Below are positions 37,510 through 48,071 of a stretch of 64,000 bases of DNA, piece by piece. This stretch comes from Orlajensenia leifsoniae (GTDB taxonomy: Bacteria > Actinomycetota > Actinomycetes > Actinomycetales > Microbacteriaceae). The notes beneath the pieces were generated by a model. That model made no database searches. It saw nothing but the letters and a program-made list of their open reading frames with translations, and was not told where the DNA came from. The position numbers were made by a program, and so were the translations under genes. Each line of letters starts with the position of its first letter. The stretch's first letter is position 1. The stretch spans positions 496,001 to 560,000 of the forward strand of contig NZ_SPQZ01000002.1 of the NCBI RefSeq assembly GCF_004570845.1, in the 5' to 3' direction.

Positions 37510-38139
37510 GTGACGAGCACAGTTCTAACTTCGCGGGCAACCACGCCAGCCATCAATCGGCCGAACTCCGTAGCGGTCGGCACGATCGTCTGGCTCGGAA
37601 GCGAAGTCATGTTCTTCGCCGGCCTGTTCGCGATCTACTTCACCCTGCGGTCCACCAGCCCCGATCTGTGGGCTGCTTCGACCGAGAAGCTGAACGTCCC
37701 CTTCGCGACGATCAACACGATCATCCTGGTCATCTCCAGTTTCTGGTGCCAGTTCGGTGTGTTCGCGGCCGAGCGGATGCAGCCCAGGCGCACCGGCTGG
37801 AAGCCCACCCAGTGGGGCATGGTCGAGTGGTTCTTCCTCACCTATGCCTTCGGCGCCATCTTCGTCGCCGGCCAGGTCTGGGAGTACGCCACCCTCGTCA
37901 GCGAGCACGTCACGCTGTCCTCCGACGCGTACGGCTCGGCCTTCTACCTGACGACGGGCTTCCACGCCCTGCACGTCACCGGTGGACTCATCGCCTTCCT
38001 TCTCGTCATCGGCCGCGTCTTCGCGGTCAAGAACTTCGGACACAAGGAGGCCACCAGCGCCATCGTCGTGTCCTACTACTGGCACTTCGTCGACGTCGTC
38101 TGGATCGGGCTCTTCCTGGTCATCTACGTTCTCAAATAG
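37510..38139 (+). CDS. ctaE: Cytochrome c oxidase subunit III
   Basis: A 209-residue membrane protein with five helices, subunit III of the aa3 oxidase. Typical stretches are [31 protein letters not shown] and [15 protein letters not shown]. The GTG at 37510 is preferred: CATAAT at 37497-37502 is seven bases upstream, giving a leaderless start; an ATG at 37501 overlaps the hexamer. First gene of ctaE-qcrC-qcrA-qcrB. Confidence 0.93.
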   Translation: MTSTVLTSRATTPAINRPNSVAVGTIVWLGSEVMFFAGLFAIYFTLRSTSPDLWAASTEKLNVPFATINTIILVISSFWCQFGVFAAERMQPRRTGWKPTQWGMVEWFFLTYAFGAIFVAGQVWEYATLVSEHVTLSSDAYGSAFYLTTGFHALHVTGGLIAFLLVIGRVFAVKNFGHKEATSAIVVSYYWHFVDVVWIGLFLVIYVLK

Positions 38140-38163
38140 GAATCAGGAGCGAACACCGTCCCC

Positions 38164-38976
38164 ATGCGAGAGAACAAGAAAACCGCAGGCGCCAGCCGCC
38201 GCAAGACAGGCCGGCGGCATCCGCTCGCCACTGTCGCCCTGATCGCGATCGGCCTCGGCGTCACCGGTGGCGCCTACGCCGCCGTGAACACCAGTACGGC
38301 GTCCGCTGAGACCCAGATCGCGGCCCAGTCGACGATCGAGGAGGGCGAGAAGCTCTTCCAGGCCAACTGCGCCACCTGCCACGGCATGGGTGCTGCTGGA
38401 ACCGACAGCGGCCCGAGCCTCATCGGCGTGGGAGCCGCAGCCGTCGACTTCCAGGTCGGCACCGGCCGCATGCCGATGCAGATGAACGGACCGCAGGCTG
38501 AAGAGAAGCCCGTGCAGTTCACCGACGAGCAGGTCAAGGCGCTGGCCAACTACGTGGCGTCTCTCGGCCCCGGCCCGTCGATCCCCGAGGACCACCTCAC
38601 CAACGGCGGTGGCGACGCATCGAACGGCGCCGAGCTGTTCCGCATCAACTGCGCCATGTGCCACAACGTGGCCGGTGCCGGTGGAGCCCTCACCGAGGGC
38701 AAGTTCGCACCCGCCCTCGACACTGTCACGGGTGTGCACATCTACGAGGCCATGGTCACGGGCCCCCAAAACATGCCTGTCTTCAATGACCTGAACATCT
38801 CGCCTGAAGACAAGCGCGACATCATCACCTACCTCCAGTACGTGCAGGACAACCGCTCACCCGGCGGTTTCGAACTCGGTTCACTCGGCCCCGTCGCCGA
38901 GGGACTCTTCATCTGGATCTTCGGTCTCGGCGCCATCGTCGCCCTGACCGTCTGGATCACGGCGAAGTCGAACTGA
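38164..38976 (+). CDS. qcrC: Diheme cytochrome c subunit QcrC
   Basis: A 270-residue membrane-anchored diheme cytochrome c. A hydrophobic N-terminal segment is followed by two c-type heme motifs, CATCH (about residue 74) and CAMCH (about residue 162), and a C-terminal anchor helix. In actinobacteria it replaces soluble cytochrome c, passing electrons from the bc1 core to the CuA centre of CtaC within a bcc-aa3 supercomplex. Confidence 0.96.
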   Translation: MRENKKTAGASRRKTGRRHPLATVALIAIGLGVTGGAYAAVNTSTASAETQIAAQSTIEEGEKLFQANCATCHGMGAAGTDSGPSLIGVGAAAVDFQVGTGRMPMQMNGPQAEEKPVQFTDEQVKALANYVASLGPGPSIPEDHLTNGGGDASNGAELFRINCAMCHNVAGAGGALTEGKFAPALDTVTGVHIYEAMVTGPQNMPVFNDLNISPEDKRDIITYLQYVQDNRSPGGFELGSLGPVAEGLFIWIFGLGAIVALTVWITAKSN

Positions 38977-39018
38977 CCGCAGCAAGCACGGCAATGACCC
39001 AGCGCGAAAAGGAGAACC

Positions 39019-40095
39019 ATGGCACAGGACGATAACGACGGTAAGGATCTCACCGTCGCCGATTCGTCGGTCGCCGACCATCACGACGAGGCACACCCCG
39101 GCACGGCCGTGGTCTCGCGTGACGCCTTCACCGACCCCGGACTGGTCCCGCACCGCAAGCGCGTGACCGACCTGGATCCGAAGAAGGAGAAGCACGCCGA
39201 GCGCACGGTCTACACGCTCTTCTACCTCTCCATCGTCGGCAGCATCTGGGCCATCGCGGCCTACATGCTGTTCCCGATCGAGTCGAACAACGTCGGAGAC
39301 GTCCGTCTCAACACGCTGTTCATCGGAGTCGGCCTCACCCTCGCCCTCCTCGCCATCGGCTTCGGTGCCGTGCACTGGGGCAAGGCCCTGATGGTCGACG
39401 ACGAGGGTGTCGACATCCGTCACCTGACCCGGGGAAGCGATGAGACCCGCGCCGCCGCCGTCGAGATCTTCGACGTGGCGAACAAGGAGTCCGGATTCGG
39501 GCGTCGCACGCTCATCCGCAACTCCCTCATCGGTGCACTCATCGTGTTCCCGCTGCCCGCCGTCGTCCTGTTCCGCGGTCTCGCACCGCAGGACGAGAAC
39601 CCCGTCGAGCTGCTCTCCCACACCATGTGGAAGAAGGGCACGCGTCTCGCGCTCGACCCGAGCGGTGTCGCCATCAAGGCGACCGACGTCACGTTGGGCA
39701 GCGCGTTCCACGTGATCCCCGAAGACCTGAACGACCTCGAGCACGGCAAGCTCGAGGAGAAGGCCAAGGCGGCCGTTCTCCTCATGCGACTCCGTCCCGA
39801 GGACCTCAACGAGCTCCCCGAGCGGGCTGACTGGTCGTACGACGGCATCGTCGCGTACTCCAAGATCTGCACGCACGTCGGATGCCCCGTTGCCCTGTAC
39901 GAGCAGCAGACGCACCACCTCCTCTGCCCGTGCCACCAGTCGCAGTTCGATGTGTCGAACCACTGCGAGGTCATCTTCGGGCCGGCCAAGCGGCCGCTCC
40001 CCCAGCTGCCCATCGCCGTGGATTCCGAGGGCTACCTCATCGCTCAGAGCGACTTCCTTGAACCAGTCGGACCGAGCTTCTGGGAGCGTTCGTGA
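39019..40095 (+). CDS. qcrA: Rieske iron-sulfur subunit QcrA
   Basis: A 358-residue actinobacterial Rieske protein. A long polar N-terminus precedes three membrane helices (roughly 65-85, 95-115 and 165-185), and the C-terminal domain binds the 2Fe-2S cluster through CTHVGC and CPCHQS. ATG with AAAAGGAGAA upstream. The stop overlaps the GTG of qcrB. Confidence 0.96.
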   Translation: MAQDDNDGKDLTVADSSVADHHDEAHPGTAVVSRDAFTDPGLVPHRKRVTDLDPKKEKHAERTVYTLFYLSIVGSIWAIAAYMLFPIESNNVGDVRLNTLFIGVGLTLALLAIGFGAVHWGKALMVDDEGVDIRHLTRGSDETRAAAVEIFDVANKESGFGRRTLIRNSLIGALIVFPLPAVVLFRGLAPQDENPVELLSHTMWKKGTRLALDPSGVAIKATDVTLGSAFHVIPEDLNDLEHGKLEEKAKAAVLLMRLRPEDLNELPERADWSYDGIVAYSKICTHVGCPVALYEQQTHHLLCPCHQSQFDVSNHCEVIFGPAKRPLPQLPIAVDSEGYLIAQSDFLEPVGPSFWERS

Positions 40096-41756
40096 GTACC
40101 GCCACTACACCTGAGGCACCCCCGACGACGTCTACCGCCGTCGAGAAGAAGGGCGGCTTCACCGCCGCCGCCGCCAACTACATCGACGAGCGCACCAGCG
40201 TCTCGACGATGGTCAAGGAGCTCGGCCGGAAGATCTTCCCCGATCACTGGTCGTTCCTCCTCGGCGAGGTCGCTCTCTACAGCTTCGTCGTCATCCTCAT
40301 CTCAGGATCGTTCCTGACCTTCTTCTTCCAGGCTGCGATGACCCCGGTCATCTACGACGGCTCGTACGTGCCCCTCAAGGGCATCGAGATGTCGACGGCC
40401 ATGGCATCGACGCTCGACATCTCGTTCGACATCCGCGGTGGCCTCCTGATGCGTCAGGTGCACCACTGGGCTGCGCTGCTGTTCGTGGCATCGATCGGCC
40501 TGCACATGATGCGCATCTTCTTCACGGGTGCGTTCCGCAAGCCGCGCGAGCTCAACTGGGTCATCGGCTTCGTGCTGTTCATCCTGGCCATGGCCGAGGG
40601 CTTCACCGGTTACTCCCTCCCCGACGACCTGCTCTCGGGCAACGGCCTCCGCATCATCGACGGCATGGTCAAGGGCATTCCGATCGTCGGCACCTGGATC
40701 TCGTTCCTGCTGTTCGGCGGCGAGTTCCCCGGTGAGGTGATCGTGGGGCGTCTGTACACGCTGCACATCCTCCTGCTGCCTGCCATCATCGTCGCGCTCA
40801 TCGCCTTGCACCTGCTGTTCCTGGTCGTGCACAAGCACACCCAGTACCCCGGCCCCGGGCGCACCAACATGAACGCCGTCGGTCAGCCCGTGCTTCCGGT
40901 CTACGCGGCGAAGGCCGGTGGATTCTTCTTCATCGTCTTCGGCATCATCATGCTGATCGCCTCGTTCTTCACGATCAACCCGATCTGGAACTACGGTCCG
41001 TACGACCCCTCCCCCGTGTCGGCTGGAACGCAGCCCGACTGGTACATCGGGTTCGCCGACGGCGCCCTGCGCCTGATCCCGCCGGGACTCGAGTTCGTGT
41101 GGCTCGACCGCACCTGGTCGTTCAACATCCTGATCCCGCTGGCCGCTCTCGGACTGTTCATCGTGCTCGCCATGATCTACCCCTTCATCGAGGCGTGGGT
41201 CACCGGCGACAAGCGGGAGCACCACGTGCTCGACCGTCCGCGCAACGTTCCGACCCGCACGGCCATCGGCGCTGCCGGTGTCACGTTCTACGCCGGCCTC
41301 TGGGCGGCGGCGAGCTCGGACATCATCGCGACCCACTTCAAGCTCACGATGGAGGGCGTCATCCACTCCCTCCAGTTCGTGGTCATCGTCGGTCCGTTCA
41401 TCGCCTACTTCGTCACGAAGCGCGTGTGCCTGGCGCTGCAGAAGAAGGACCGCGAGCTCGTGCTCCACGGCTTCGAGACCGGTCGCATCGTGAAGCTCCC
41501 GGGTGGCGAGTTCATCGAGGTGCACGAGCCGCTCACGGACTACGAGCGCTGGCGTCTGGTCAGCTACACCGACTACGAGCCGCTGATGATCCGTCCGAAC
41601 TCGCAGGGCCGCATCACGGTGGGTCAGCGCCTGCGCGCCGGGTTCTCCCGCTGGTTCTTCGAGGATCGCATCTCGCCGGTCACGAAGACCGAGCTGGAGG
41701 CGGCCCACGGCCACCACGACACCCACCACGAGCTCGACGAGAAGAGCGCTCACTAG
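40092..41756 (+). CDS. qcrB: Cytochrome b subunit QcrB
   Basis: A 554-residue cytochrome b that oxidises menaquinol. Paired heme His residues are seen in RQVHHWAALLFVASIGLHMM and in LYTLHILLLPAIIVALIALH. The extended C-terminal region beyond the eight core helices is usual for actinobacteria. GTG at 40092 overlaps the qcrA stop, so the subunits are translationally coupled. It ends the operon before a hairpin terminator. Confidence 0.97.
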   Translation: MSTATTPEAPPTTSTAVEKKGGFTAAAANYIDERTSVSTMVKELGRKIFPDHWSFLLGEVALYSFVVILISGSFLTFFFQAAMTPVIYDGSYVPLKGIEMSTAMASTLDISFDIRGGLLMRQVHHWAALLFVASIGLHMMRIFFTGAFRKPRELNWVIGFVLFILAMAEGFTGYSLPDDLLSGNGLRIIDGMVKGIPIVGTWISFLLFGGEFPGEVIVGRLYTLHILLLPAIIVALIALHLLFLVVHKHTQYPGPGRTNMNAVGQPVLPVYAAKAGGFFFIVFGIIMLIASFFTINPIWNYGPYDPSPVSAGTQPDWYIGFADGALRLIPPGLEFVWLDRTWSFNILIPLAALGLFIVLAMIYPFIEAWVTGDKREHHVLDRPRNVPTRTAIGAAGVTFYAGLWAAASSDIIATHFKLTMEGVIHSLQFVVIVGPFIAYFVTKRVCLALQKKDRELVLHGFETGRIVKLPGGEFIEVHEPLTDYERWRLVSYTDYEPLMIRPNSQGRITVGQRLRAGFSRWFFEDRISPVTKTELEAAHGHHDTHHELDEKSAH

Positions 41757-41778
41757 AGCGTTCGACTCGAACCGCTGG

Positions 41779-41812
41779 GAGGCGCCGATGACATCACCGT
41801 CATCGGCGCCTC
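41779..41812 (+). terminator. Terminator of the ctaE-qcrCAB operon
   Basis: GAGGCGCCGATGAC (41779-41792) pairs perfectly with GTCATCGGCGCCTC (41799-41812) around a 6-base loop, 22 bases after the qcrB stop. Confidence 0.85.
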
Positions 41813-41858
41813 GCCATTTCCGGCGTACCTCGGGTGAAGAGACGATGGGCGACCACTC

Positions 41859-42671
41859 ATGACCCTGGCGAGTCTCGCGGAGTGGCTGCGCTGCCCGCAC
41901 TGCGGTTCTCCGCTGACGGATGCCGCTCCCCTGACCCTGCGCTGCGAGAACGGCCATGCGTTCGACGCGAACAAGCGCGGCTACGTGAACCTGGTCGCGG
42001 CGAACGACCGCATGACCGGCGATGACGCGGCCATGCTCGACGCCCGCGACGCCTTCCTCGGAGCCGGGCACTACGAGCCCATCCGCGACGCTCTGGCCGC
42101 AGCAGTGCCATCGGCGGCCGAGCGGATCGTCGACGCCGGCTGCGGAACCGGGTACTACCTCGCCGGCGTGCTCGGCACGGCCGGAAACAGCGACACGAGA
42201 GCCCTGGGGTTCGACCTCTCCCCCGAGGCCGTGCGCCGCACGGTGCGGGCCACGGGCAGCGACGGCGTCGTCGCCGACACGTGGCGTCCGCTGCCTCTGC
42301 GTGACGGATGCGCGGACGCCGTCATCACGGTCTTCGCTCCGCGCAACCTCCCGGAGTTCCACCGCATTCTGCGAACCGATGGACGGCTCATCGTCGTGGT
42401 GCCCTCGGGCACGCACCTGCGCGAGCTGCGCGCCGACGGGCGAGCTCTCGACGTTCCGGCGGACAAGGCCGAACGGCTGCAGGAGGAGGCGTCGTCCCTC
42501 TTCGACGTGATCGGTGTCGAGAGGGTCGCGTATGCGATGGAGCTGGACGGCGCTGCCGTCGAGCACCTCCTGGGGATGGGGCCGGCTGCACGCCACCGGG
42601 AGGCGGCCTCGGATGGGCGCTCGGAGAGCGTGACGGCATCCGTCGACATCGTGCGTCTCAGGCGACACTGA
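41859..42671 (+). CDS. 23S rRNA (guanine-N1) methyltransferase, RlmA type
   Basis: A 270-residue protein with an N-terminal zinc motif (CPHC at residues 12-15 and LRCENGH) followed by a SAM domain with VDAGCGTGYYLAGV near residue 92. This architecture is that of RlmA enzymes methylating G745 or G748 in helix 35 of 23S rRNA; the actinobacterial form RlmA(II)/TlrB can give tylosin resistance. Which guanine is modified cannot be told here. The gene stands alone between two terminators. Confidence 0.85.
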   Translation: MTLASLAEWLRCPHCGSPLTDAAPLTLRCENGHAFDANKRGYVNLVAANDRMTGDDAAMLDARDAFLGAGHYEPIRDALAAAVPSAAERIVDAGCGTGYYLAGVLGTAGNSDTRALGFDLSPEAVRRTVRATGSDGVVADTWRPLPLRDGCADAVITVFAPRNLPEFHRILRTDGRLIVVVPSGTHLRELRADGRALDVPADKAERLQEEASSLFDVIGVERVAYAMELDGAAVEHLLGMGPAARHREAASDGRSESVTASVDIVRLRRH

Positions 42672-42736
42672 CGCCTCTCGGGGCGGATTGCGCGCCCTGC
42701 GCTCGTGGTGGCAGCGCAGTAACCCCTGGGAACGAC

Positions 42737-42770
42737 GAAGCGCCCGGCACGAGAACGTGCCGGGCGCTTC
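42737..42770. terminator. Bidirectional terminator between rlmA-like gene and ctaF
   Basis: A perfect 15-bp stem, GAAGCGCCCGGCACG (42737-42751) with 42756-42770, and an AGAA loop. It lies just after the ctaF stop on the reverse strand. Confidence 0.88.
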
Positions 42771-42782
42771 CTTCGGAGTGGA

Positions 42783-43208
42783 TCAGCGGGCGAAGAGTCC
42801 GCGGTAGTACTCGTAGACCCAGCCCACGAGACTGATGAGCACCAGTCCGACGGCGCAGTACGTCAGCCAGAAGCCGACGGCGAGGCCGAGGAAGCTGACC
42901 GCGACCGAGGCGCCGAGCAGCAGCGGCCACCAGCTCCACGGGCTGAAGAAGCCGAGCTCGGCGTCTCCGTCGTCGATGTTGGCATCGAGGCGGTCCTCGG
43001 GCAGCTCGCCGCCCTGGGCGCTGTGGACGCGGCCGACGTAGAAGGCGATGAACGCGGCGAGAACGGCGCAGAGGAACATGCCGATCGTACCGACGGCCTC
43101 GATCCGCTGGTCGTCACCGGAGTCGAGCCAGGTCCAGAAACCGTACACGGCTGCCGAGAGGAGGAAGAAGACCGACAGGACCCAGAGGAGGACGGCGTTG
43201 ACTCTCAT
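42783..43208 (-). CDS. ctaF: Cytochrome c oxidase subunit IV (actinobacterial CtaF)
   Basis: A 141-residue membrane protein with four hydrophobic helices specific to the actinobacterial aa3 oxidase. Landmarks are VNAVLLWVLSVFFLLSAAVY at the N-terminus and GFFSPWSWWPLLLGASVA in the centre. Its ATG directly follows the ctaD stop (TAGATG). It completes ctaC-ctaD-ctaF. Confidence 0.92.
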   Translation of the reverse strand: MRVNAVLLWVLSVFFLLSAAVYGFWTWLDSGDDQRIEAVGTIGMFLCAVLAAFIAFYVGRVHSAQGGELPEDRLDANIDDGDAELGFFSPWSWWPLLLGASVAVSFLGLAVGFWLTYCAVGLVLISLVGWVYEYYRGLFAR

Positions 43209-44933
43209 CTACTTGACCTCGTCCTTCGTGGCGTCGTACGTGGGGGCATCGGGAGCATCCTTCGCAGGCCCGATTCCGATCGGCAGGCCGGCCTCAGGGT
43301 GATTGAGGTCGAACGCCGGGCGCTCGGAACGGATGCGCGGGATCGAGGTGAAGTTGTGCCGCGGCGGCGGGCACGACGTCGCCCACTCGAGCGATCCGCC
43401 GTAGCCCCACGGGTCGTTCACCGTCACGCGGGGAGCGCGGCGGGCCGTGATGTAGACGTTCAGGAAGAACGGCACCATCGACAGCGCGAGGATCGCGGAT
43501 CCGACAGAGGAGAGCTGGTTCATCCAGGTGAACCCGTCATCGGGTAGGTAGGTCGCGTAGCGACGCGGCATGCCGACGACTCCGAGCCAGTGCTGCACGA
43601 GGAAGGTCGTGTGGAAGCCGATGAAGAGGATCCAGAAGTGGATCTTGCCGAGGCGCTCGTTGAGCATCTTGCCGGTCCACTTGGGCCACCAGAAGTAGAA
43701 CCCGGCGAACATGGCGAACACGACTGTTCCGAAGACGACGTAGTGGAAGTGGGCCACGACGAAGTACGTGTCCGACACGTGGAAGTCGAGCGGAGGGCTG
43801 GAGAGGATGACTCCCGTGAGGCCGCCGAAGACGAAGGTGATGAGGAAGCCGAGGGTCCAGAGCATGGGCGTCTCGAACGTCACGGATCCGCGCCACATGG
43901 TGCCGATCCAGTTGAAGATCTTCACGCCTGTCGGCACCGCGATGAGCATCGTCATGAGTGCGAACCAGGGCAGGAGCACCGAGCCCGTCACGTACATGTG
44001 GTGAGCCCAGACCGTGACCGAGAGGGCCGCGATCGCGATGGTCGCGTAGATCAGCGTCTTGTAGCCGAAGATCGGCTTGCGGCTGAACACGGGCAGGATC
44101 TCCGACACGATGCCGAAGAACGGCAGGGCGATGATGTAGACCTCGGGGTGACCGAAGAACCAGAAGAGGTGCTGCCACAGCATGACTCCACCATTGGCGG
44201 GGTCGTAGATGTGAGCACCGAACACGCGGTCGGCGCCGGCGGCGAGGATCGCGGCGGCGAGCACCGGGAACGCCATGAGCACGAGCAGCGACGTCACGAG
44301 GGTGTTCCACGTGAAGATCGGCATGCGGAACATGGTCATTCCGGGAGCGCGCATGGTGATGATCGTCGTGATGAAGTTCACGCCACCGAGGATGGTTCCG
44401 AAACCGCTCATGCCGAGGCCGAACATCCAGAGGTTGCCGCCGAGGCCCGGGCTGAACGTCGTGGTGGAGAGCGGTTGATACGCAGTCCAGCCGAACGAGG
44501 CCGCGCCCTGCGGGGTGAGGAAGCCACCGACCGCGATGAGGCTGCCGAACAGGAAGAGCCAGAACGCGAAGGCGTTCAGACGCGGGAATGCCACGTCGGG
44601 GGCACCGATCTGGAGCGGCATGATCACGTTGGCGAAGCCCGCGAACAGCGGCGTCGCGAACATGAGCAGCATGATCGTGCCGTGCATCGTGAACAGCTGG
44701 TTGTACTGTTCCTTCGTCTGCAGGATCTCCAGGCCGGGCTCGAAGAGCTGGGCGCGGATGATGAGGGCCATGACTCCTGCGACGCAGAAGAACACGAACG
44801 AGGCGATCAGGTACATGTACCCGATGATCTTGTGGTCGGTGGAGGTGATCCACCGCACGAAGATGTTGCCCTTCTTCTCGACCTTCGGCGTTCCGAAGGT
44901 CCGGGCGGGAGCCGGTGCTGTTGCGGTGCTCAT
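43209..44933 (-). CDS. ctaD: Cytochrome c oxidase subunit I
   Basis: A 574-residue 12-helix catalytic subunit that reduces oxygen at the heme a3-CuB site. Visible ligands are His in [12 protein letters not shown] (heme a), the His-Tyr pair in [13 protein letters not shown] (CuB), and the two His in [11 protein letters not shown] (hemes a3 and a). The ATG at 44933 is two bases beyond the ctaC stop; the open frame further upstream lies within ctaC and is not used. Confidence 0.97.
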   Translation of the reverse strand: MSTATAPAPARTFGTPKVEKKGNIFVRWITSTDHKIIGYMYLIASFVFFCVAGVMALIIRAQLFEPGLEILQTKEQYNQLFTMHGTIMLLMFATPLFAGFANVIMPLQIGAPDVAFPRLNAFAFWLFLFGSLIAVGGFLTPQGAASFGWTAYQPLSTTTFSPGLGGNLWMFGLGMSGFGTILGGVNFITTIITMRAPGMTMFRMPIFTWNTLVTSLLVLMAFPVLAAAILAAGADRVFGAHIYDPANGGVMLWQHLFWFFGHPEVYIIALPFFGIVSEILPVFSRKPIFGYKTLIYATIAIAALSVTVWAHHMYVTGSVLLPWFALMTMLIAVPTGVKIFNWIGTMWRGSVTFETPMLWTLGFLITFVFGGLTGVILSSPPLDFHVSDTYFVVAHFHYVVFGTVVFAMFAGFYFWWPKWTGKMLNERLGKIHFWILFIGFHTTFLVQHWLGVVGMPRRYATYLPDDGFTWMNQLSSVGSAILALSMVPFFLNVYITARRAPRVTVNDPWGYGGSLEWATSCPPPRHNFTSIPRIRSERPAFDLNHPEAGLPIGIGPAKDAPDAPTYDATKDEVK

Positions 44934-44935
44934 GG

Positions 44936-45829
44936 CTACTCGCCCTCCTCGGTCACGGGCGCTTTGGTGCCCGGCAGGTTCGTGTTGCGGTCGTACTCGG
45001 CACCGAGCTGGCCTTCGAAGCCGGCATCGCGCAGGTCCTGGATGTGGGATTCGTACTCCGCCTCGGAGACGACCTTCACGTTGAAGAGCATCGCGGAGTG
45101 GTACTCGCCGCAGAGCTCGGCGCACTTGCCCTTGTACGTTCCCTCGCGCTCGGGGGTGACGTACATGTAGTTGGTCTTGCCGGGGAACATGTCCTTCTTG
45201 TAGAGGAAGTCGATGACCCAGAAGGAGTGGATGACGTCGCGGGCGTTGAGCGAGATCTCGATCTTCTTGCCCACGGGCAGGTACAGGGTCGGGAGCTCGC
45301 TCTCGACGAGCCCTCCGCTGCCGTCGTTGGAGCTGTCGTCGTACTGGCCCTGGATGCCGGGTGAATAGACGTCCTCATCCACGTAGTTGAAGTCCCAGGC
45401 CCACTGCTTGGCGACGACGTTGATCTTCACATCGGGTTCGGCGTACGGCGTCTCGATGGCGGTCTGGTCGCGAGCGGTGAAGGCGAAGAAGCCCAGCACG
45501 AGGATGAGCGGCACGATCGTGTAGAAGATCTCGATCGGCATGTTGTAGCGCAGCTGCACAGGAAGGCCGGTCTGGCCCTTGCGGCGGCGGTAGACGATGA
45601 CGGCCCAGATCGTGAGGCCCCAGGTGATGACACCGACGACCAGCAGGACGATCCAGGATGTGACCCAGAGGCCGGACACCATCGAGGTGTTGTTCGTGAC
45701 GGGGCTCTCGCCCTCCTCGAAACCGGGGAGGAAACCGTTCAGTTGCGCCTGGGTGCACCCGGCGAGAACTACGGCTAGCGTCGCTGCGATCGGAATGGCA
45801 GCCCATCGGAGACGGCGATTGTTGCGCAC
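44936..45829 (-). CDS. ctaC: Cytochrome c oxidase subunit II
   Basis: A 297-residue subunit with a lipoprotein-type signal (lipobox VLAGC), two membrane helices and a periplasmic-side cupredoxin domain. The CuA site is [12 protein letters not shown] with the upstream His in VIHSFWV. It receives electrons from QcrC. GTG start with AAAGG; a TAGGCT -10 candidate lies about 55 bases upstream on the reverse strand. Confidence 0.96.
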   Translation of the reverse strand: MRNNRRLRWAAIPIAATLAVVLAGCTQAQLNGFLPGFEEGESPVTNNTSMVSGLWVTSWIVLLVVGVITWGLTIWAVIVYRRRKGQTGLPVQLRYNMPIEIFYTIVPLILVLGFFAFTARDQTAIETPYAEPDVKINVVAKQWAWDFNYVDEDVYSPGIQGQYDDSSNDGSGGLVESELPTLYLPVGKKIEISLNARDVIHSFWVIDFLYKKDMFPGKTNYMYVTPEREGTYKGKCAELCGEYHSAMLFNVKVVSEAEYESHIQDLRDAGFEGQLGAEYDRNTNLPGTKAPVTEEGE

Positions 45830-45980
45830 CGGTGACCTTTCGGGGGACTCGTGGACACTTCACAGGGAAGTGTGATTGATCGTGTCCAGCCTACTCCGCG
45901 CTCCCGGCCCCAGTGTGCACCGGGCAGGGTCTGTCTGCACTGAATCCGTGGTTTTCCCGCGACTTTCCGCCTTAAAAGCA

Positions 45981-46014
45981 CTCGGGAGATCGTCCGCATG
46001 GACGATCTCCCGAG
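45981..46014 (-). terminator. Terminator of erpA
   Basis: CTCGGGAGATCGTCC (45981-45995) and GGACGATCTCCCGAG (46000-46014) form a perfect 15-bp stem with GCAT loop. On the reverse strand it is followed by a short T-rich run (TGCTTTTA), close to a classical intrinsic terminator. Confidence 0.88.
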
Positions 46015-46031
46015 GCCGAAGGTGGCAGTTC

Positions 46032-46388
46032 CTAGTGGAACGAGTCTCCACAGGCGCAGCTGCCCGACGCGTTGGGGTTGTCGATCGTGAAGCCCTGCTT
46101 CTGGATGGTGTCCTCGAAGTCGATCGAGGCGCCATCGAGGTACGGGACGCTCATCTTGTCGACGATGACCTCGACGCCGTCGAAGTCGACCGTGGCGTCT
46201 CCGTCGAGCATCCGCTCGTCGAAGTAGAGCTGGTAGATGAGGCCGGAGCATCCGCCGGGCTGAACGGCGACGCGCAGGCGCAGGTCGTCGCGACCCTCCT
46301 GGTTCAGCAGGCTCTTCACCTTGGTGGCCGCGGCGTCGCTGAGGCCGACACCGTGGGCCGTCGTGCTCGTCGTGATCGTGTCCGTCAT
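46032..46388 (-). CDS. erpA: Iron-sulfur cluster carrier ErpA (HesB/IscA family)
   Basis: A 118-residue A-type carrier that delivers Fe-S clusters to apoproteins. The three ligand cysteines are in QPGGCSGLIY and GSCACGDSF. An AAGGAG ribosome site precedes the ATG. The position beside ctaC corresponds to Rv2204c next to Rv2200c, and supply of clusters to Rieske and dehydrogenases fits the respiratory context. Confidence 0.95.
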   Translation of the reverse strand: MTDTITTSTTAHGVGLSDAAATKVKSLLNQEGRDDLRLRVAVQPGGCSGLIYQLYFDERMLDGDATVDFDGVEVIVDKMSVPYLDGASIDFEDTIQKQGFTIDNPNASGSCACGDSFH

Positions 46389-46483
46389 GATGCTCCTTCG
46401 CGCGCGGGGCGCCTCAAGTTGTGAAGATCACTCTCATAGTACTGCCGGATGCCGGGGAAACCCTGATGCACTCCCCCACGCCA

Positions 46484-47914
46484 TCAGCGTGAGCGGTCGG
46501 TGCGGGCGTTGAGGCGATCGAGCAGGAGCGCCTCGCTCAGCACCGAGCGCTTGTAGACGCCGAGGTGCAGCGATTCGTTCGGGCTGTGGGCCCGGGAATC
46601 CGGGTCCTCGACGCCTGTCACGAGGATCTGCGCCTCGGGGAAGACGTGCACGAGGTCGGCGATGAACGGGATCGAGCCGCCGATGCCCATATCCACGGCC
46701 TCGCGCCCCCAGGCGTCGGCCATCGCAGCCTTGGCCTCGGTGACGGCCCAGCCGCTGGTGTCGACGAGGAACGGGTCGCCGAGCTCCACCTTGTCGATGG
46801 CGAACTCGGCACCGAACGGCGTGTTCCGCTCGATGTGCTCGGTCAGCACGGCGAGGGCGTCGGTCGCGGTCTGCCCGGGCGCGATGCGTGCACTCACGCG
46901 GACGGCCACCGACGGCAGCAGAGTGTTGGAGGCGTTGCCGACGCTCGGAGCGTCGATCCCCGTCACGGTGATCGCCGGCTGGGTCCAGATGCGGCTGAGG
47001 AAGCTTCCGTGTCCGATGGGAGAGACGGCGTCGAGCAGGCCGCTCTCCGAACGCAGCTGCGATTCGGGGTACTCCGGGGTGTCCGCGTCCCGACCGGTGA
47101 GGCCGGAGACGGCAACGGAGCCGTCCTCGCCGTGGAAGGTCGCGAGCAGGCGAACCATCGCGAGCATCGCATCCGGCACCGCTCCCCCGAACATGCCCGA
47201 GTGCACGGCGTGCGAGAGGGTGCGGACGGTCAGGCGGAACGCGACGTTGCCACGCAGGCCGACCGTGAGCGCCGGGGTCTCGAGATCCCAGTTGCCCGAG
47301 TCGGCGACGACGATGACGTCAGCCGCCAGGGCGTCGCGGTTCTGCTCGAGGAAGTGTGCGAAGGAGAGCGAGCCGGCCTCCTCCTCCCCCTCGATGAAGA
47401 TGGCCAGGCCGAGGTCGAAGTCGGTGCCGTAGGCCTCGACGAGAGCGCGGATCGAGGCGACGTGAGCCATGACGCCCGCCTTGTCATCCGCCGCCCCACG
47501 GCCGTAGAGGCGGTCGCCGCGCACAGTCGGCTCGTAGGGCGCGCTCTCCCATTCCTCGGAGTCTCCGGGAGGCTGCACGTCGTGGTGGGCGTACAGCAGG
47601 ATCGTCGGGGCGCCGTTCCGTGCCGGGCGTGCCGCGAGCACCGCGGGGTTGCCGAGGGTCTCGCCGTCGGCGACGGGGGCCTGGGTGATGCGTACCTCGT
47701 CGAAGACTCCGAGGCCGCGGAACAACTCGGCGACGGCTTCGGCGCTGGTGTGCACGTGAGCCTGGTCGAACGCGGGCCACGACACCGAGGGGATGCGTAC
47801 GAGGTCGCAGAGGTCGGCGATGGTGCTCGGGAAGCCCGTCTCGATGGCCTCACGCACCGCGTCCTGGCCGGTCGTCGTCGAAATCGGGTCAGTGGGGTGT
47901 CGGTCATCCGTCAT
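46484..47914 (-). CDS. M20-family dipeptidase
   Basis: A 476-residue dinuclear zinc peptidase resembling carnosinase-like dipeptidases. Metal motifs LLYAHHDVQPPG, GRGAADDKAG and FIEGEEEAGS are clear. The ATG at 47914 lies seven bases after TAAAAT on the reverse strand, a clear leaderless start; the longer open frame is rejected. It is not close in sequence to the M20 protein at 2069-3406. Substrate unknown. Confidence 0.88.
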   Translation of the reverse strand: MTDDRHPTDPISTTTGQDAVREAIETGFPSTIADLCDLVRIPSVSWPAFDQAHVHTSAEAVAELFRGLGVFDEVRITQAPVADGETLGNPAVLAARPARNGAPTILLYAHHDVQPPGDSEEWESAPYEPTVRGDRLYGRGAADDKAGVMAHVASIRALVEAYGTDFDLGLAIFIEGEEEAGSLSFAHFLEQNRDALAADVIVVADSGNWDLETPALTVGLRGNVAFRLTVRTLSHAVHSGMFGGAVPDAMLAMVRLLATFHGEDGSVAVSGLTGRDADTPEYPESQLRSESGLLDAVSPIGHGSFLSRIWTQPAITVTGIDAPSVGNASNTLLPSVAVRVSARIAPGQTATDALAVLTEHIERNTPFGAEFAIDKVELGDPFLVDTSGWAVTEAKAAMADAWGREAVDMGIGGSIPFIADLVHVFPEAQILVTGVEDPDSRAHSPNESLHLGVYKRSVLSEALLLDRLNARTDRSR

Positions 47915-48071
47915 GTCGTCGATTTTAGAGGGCGACGGATGCACGCGCCGTGCGGTCCCGCTCCGACCGGAGACGGACCGCACGGCGCTGACTCACCTCT
48001 TGACGGACCTCACGACAGGTCCCCCAGCTTCAGCGGGTACTCTGGAGTCCTACCGATTCCAAGGATTTGAT

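Noticed and set aside
40302-42668. Open frame of 788 codons on the reverse strand
   Set aside because: Antisense to qcrB and the RlmA-type gene; composition is that of a shadow frame.
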